From: Desulfuromonas sp.
Lineage (GTDB): Bacteria > Desulfobacterota > Desulfuromonadia > Desulfuromonadales > BM501
Assembly (NCBI RefSeq): GCF_002868845.1
Contig: NZ_PKUB01000038.1
Span: 42,329 to 106,328 of the forward strand
Reading direction: 5' to 3'
Length of the DNA stretch: 64,000 nucleotides
The position numbers were made by a program, and so were the translations under genes. The notes under the pieces are model-generated. The model made no database searches and was not told the origin of the DNA. It worked only from the letters and a program-made list of their open reading frames with translations. This document shows positions 61,932 through 64,000 of the stretch, one piece after another. Each line of letters opens with the position of its first letter. Position 1 is the stretch's first letter.

Positions 61932-63974
61932 TCAGGAGGCTTTCGCCTTCAGGGGGAGGGTGAAGGTGACCGTCGTGCCCCTTCCCCTCTCGCTCTCGAC
62001 CCAGATGCGCCCGCCGTGGGCCTCGACGATGTTCTTGACGATGGCCATTCCCAGGCCGAGTCCCGGGACCGCCGTGTTCGAGCTGTCGGCCCGGTAGAAC
62101 TTGTCGAAGATCCGGGCCGCCTGCTCCGGGCTCATGCCGGCCCCTTCGTCCCGCACCGCGACCTGCAGTTCGCCCTCCGCGGTGGTGGCGCTGACCCTGA
62201 CCGGGGCGTCGGCCGGGGAGAACTTCACCGCGTTGCTGAGCAGGTTCTCCATGACCTGCCCGACCTTTCCCGCATCTGCGGAAATCTTTCCCGGCCCCGC
62301 CTCGGGCCAGGCCAGGTCGATCTGGCGCTTGGGGAAGGCCTTCCGGTAGGAGGCGACCGCGGAGGCGACCAGGGCCCCGACGTCGGAAGGTTCCGTCTCC
62401 AGGTGGATCACCCGCCCCGACTCCACGCGGCCGAGATCGAGCAGGTCGTCGATAATCCGTTCCAAAACCTCGGTCTTGTCATTGACGATGGAGAGGAACT
62501 CGTCCCGCTGGGCCTGGTCCAGGTCTTTTTCGTTGAGCAGGAGTTCGGTGAACCCCCTGACGGCCGTGAGAGGAGTGCGCAGTTCGTGGGCGGCGGTGGC
62601 GATGAACTCGCTCTTTATCCGGTCGAACGCCCTCTCCCGGCTCATATCGGTCAGCACGACGATTTCCTTCTCTCCGATGGAGGCAAGTCTGCCGACCACG
62701 TCGCGGACCGAGCCGTCCTTGCAGGTCACTCGAGCTTCCTGCGGCGCGATATCCGATTTCTCCTCTATGGCCTTTGCCGCGGCGGCGTTCCAGCGGTCCA
62801 TGACCGTTTTCCGGTACTCGGGGTCGGGGTAGGCCAGGGGCCACCACTTCTCGATTGTGGGGATGTCCTCGTGGGTGTAGCCGAACAGTTCGGTGAACTT
62901 GCGGTTGAGGAAGACGATGTCGTGATTCTGCTCTACGATCACCAGGGGGAGGGGGGACATCTCGACCAGGCGGTGGAACTCTTCTTCCCTGGCCAGCAGG
63001 ACGCCCTCCGCTCTTCTCAGTTCGGTGATGTCATGCCCGACGGCCTGGATGCCGACGACCTTCCCCGAATCGTCGCACAGGGGAGTGTTTTTCCAAAGAA
63101 TCCGGACCCGTCGCCCGTCACGGCAGAGGTTTTCGTTTTCATTTTCGAAGAACCGGTCGGGATTTCTCAGAATCGACTGGATCTTTTCCTTCAGGTCCCT
63201 CCCCGCCGTGTCTCTGGCGGGGACAATCGTTCCGACCACGTTTTCGCCGAGAATTTCCTCTTCGCTGTAGCCGAAGAATTCCTGGGCATACTCGTTGAAG
63301 AAGGTGATGTCGCCGCGGGTGTCGATACGCAGCAAGACCGCCCGGGCGTTTTGCACCAGTTCCTTGTACTTGCGTTCGCTGGCATCGAGGGCCGCCTTGT
63401 CGCGGGCCTGAATCTCCTGGCTGGAGAGGAGCTTGGCCAGGAGGACGGTGGCCACTGGGAAGATGAGGAGAACCGGCAGGGTGATCTTCTCGAGAATGGG
63501 CAGGGCCAGCCCGTCGGGCATGGTGAACATGAGTGCCAGCAGGACCAGGTGCACGACGAGGCCCAGGAGGTAGAACTCCCGCCAGGACAACTGGACGGGC
63601 GGCCGCTTGCGGGCCCTGGCCCATGCCAGTCCAGAGGCGCCCGAGACGACGACCCAGATGATCCCGGTCAGGGTGCCGACGCCGCCGACATGATACCGGT
63701 AGAGGCCGGCCATGACGACGGCGATGGCGGTCGGAACGGAGCCCAGGAACATCCCGCCGGTGCTGAGCACGATCGTGCGGGTGTCGAAGATCATCCCCGG
63801 TGCCAGCTGCCACGGGTTCATCATCACCCCGACGGCGATGGCGCCGAGGAAGAAGCCGCGGAGCAGTCGCCACCATGTGCTGTCGGAGCGGTGGTACAGG
63901 GTGCCGTAGAGGACGCCCAGAACCAGGAGCAGGGCGGCGTTGTTGAGCAGGCCGATGAAGGGCTGGGTAATCAT
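61932..63974 (-). CDS. Sensor histidine kinase with 5TM-LYT-like domain and two PAS domains
   Basis: A 680-residue membrane kinase. Five or six helices (about 8-205) form a 5TMR-LYT-like sensor (DTRTIVLSTGGMFLGSVPTAI, MAGLYRYHVGGVGTLTGI, each in part), the type found in LytS. Two PAS domains (about 215-335 and 340-460), HisKA with AAHELRTPLTAVRGFTELLL, and a HATPase with GLGLGMAIVKNIVEAHGG follow. The ATG at 63974 is inside the window, so the gene is complete. Its regulator is not in view. It lies convergent to nrdJ with a 51-bp gap. Confidence 0.93.
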   Translation of the reverse strand: MITQPFIGLLNNAALLLVLGVLYGTLYHRSDSTWWRLLRGFFLGAIAVGVMMNPWQLAPGMIFDTRTIVLSTGGMFLGSVPTAIAVVMAGLYRYHVGGVGTLTGIIWVVVSGASGLAWARARKRPPVQLSWREFYLLGLVVHLVLLALMFTMPDGLALPILEKITLPVLLIFPVATVLLAKLLSSQEIQARDKAALDASERKYKELVQNARAVLLRIDTRGDITFFNEYAQEFFGYSEEEILGENVVGTIVPARDTAGRDLKEKIQSILRNPDRFFENENENLCRDGRRVRILWKNTPLCDDSGKVVGIQAVGHDITELRRAEGVLLAREEEFHRLVEMSPLPLVIVEQNHDIVFLNRKFTELFGYTHEDIPTIEKWWPLAYPDPEYRKTVMDRWNAAAAKAIEEKSDIAPQEARVTCKDGSVRDVVGRLASIGEKEIVVLTDMSRERAFDRIKSEFIATAAHELRTPLTAVRGFTELLLNEKDLDQAQRDEFLSIVNDKTEVLERIIDDLLDLGRVESGRVIHLETEPSDVGALVASAVASYRKAFPKRQIDLAWPEAGPGKISADAGKVGQVMENLLSNAVKFSPADAPVRVSATTAEGELQVAVRDEGAGMSPEQAARIFDKFYRADSSNTAVPGLGLGMAIVKNIVEAHGGRIWVESERGRGTTVTFTLPLKAKAS

Positions 63975-64000
63975 GTCAAGATGATCCCTTCAGGGGGATT

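Overview
The window is 64 kb of GC-rich bacterial chromosome. It holds about 57 protein genes on both strands, three tRNAs and one convincing riboswitch, and no phage, insertion sequence, CRISPR array or rRNA. Gene content and order point to the Desulfuromonadales (Geobacter, Pelobacter and Desulfuromonas relatives). The evidence for this is the block tilS-ftsH-folP-cdaA-ybbR-glmM-pdxJ-acpS-nnr-CBS-tsaE-lysC-cimA, a eukaryote-type citrate synthase of the kind reported for Geobacteraceae, an electron transfer flavoprotein with a ferredoxin-fused alpha subunit next to a membrane Fe-S oxidoreductase, a TAXI-TRAP transporter, a membrane pyrophosphatase, a B12-dependent ribonucleotide reductase and a GEMM riboswitch. 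The assignment is an inference from gene content; no species is claimed.

Layout. 1-1.5 kb: 3' end of argS and a SPOR protein. 1.6-1.8 kb: initiator and elongator Met tRNAs. 1.9-17.9 kb: a long, tightly overlapped plus-strand block of core genes (tRNA modification, FtsH, folate, c-di-AMP, cell-wall sugar, PLP, acyl carrier protein, NAD(P)HX repair, lysine and isoleucine precursors), with an lpdA gene inside it. 18.1-20.4 kb: a small zinc-ribbon protein and a minus-strand fatty-acid oxidation protein. 20.6-26.8 kb: pyruvate dehydrogenase E1alpha, E1beta and E2, then a Lon-like protease and a holin-like membrane protein. 26.9-29.4 kb: a minus-strand PAS histidine kinase behind a GEMM riboswitch and terminator. 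29.6-30.2 kb: a ferritin-like protein. 30.3-34.5 kb: minus-strand TAXI receptor, fused TRAP permease and universal stress protein behind a sigma-54 promoter with three upstream dyads. 34.7-44.9 kb: ispE, tRNA-Gln, prs, rplY, pth, hppA, ychF, rpsF-rpsR-DUF2232-rplI and dnaB. 45-50.4 kb: a Cys-rich unknown, a possible structured RNA and the etfB-etfA-oxidoreductase operon. 50.4-51.5 kb: an AT-richer island with a secreted protein. 51.7-56.1 kb: minus-strand dusB-ntrB-ntrC and two small envelope proteins. 56.2-57.9 kb: gltA. 58-64 kb: a methyltransferase, an aldo-keto reductase-ferredoxin fusion, a short class II RNR and a second PAS histidine kinase.

How it fits together. Pyruvate dehydrogenase, citrate synthase, beta-oxidation and the Etf-to-quinone route feed electrons to the membrane, as expected of a respiratory or syntrophic anaerobe. 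The pyrophosphatase would recover energy from pyrophosphate. Second-messenger control appears twice: c-di-AMP synthesis (cdaA) and a GEMM riboswitch in front of a sensor kinase. Sigma-54 control also appears twice: NtrC itself and the TRAP operon promoter.

Most of the window is ordinary housekeeping DNA. The observations most worth a second look are the GEMM riboswitch, an in-frame amber codon inside lysC, the sigma-54 promoter with dyads, a lipoyl-like domain in the TRAP permease, a Cys/His insert in DnaB, coding minisatellites in three proteins, and a possible 195-nt structured RNA upstream of etf.
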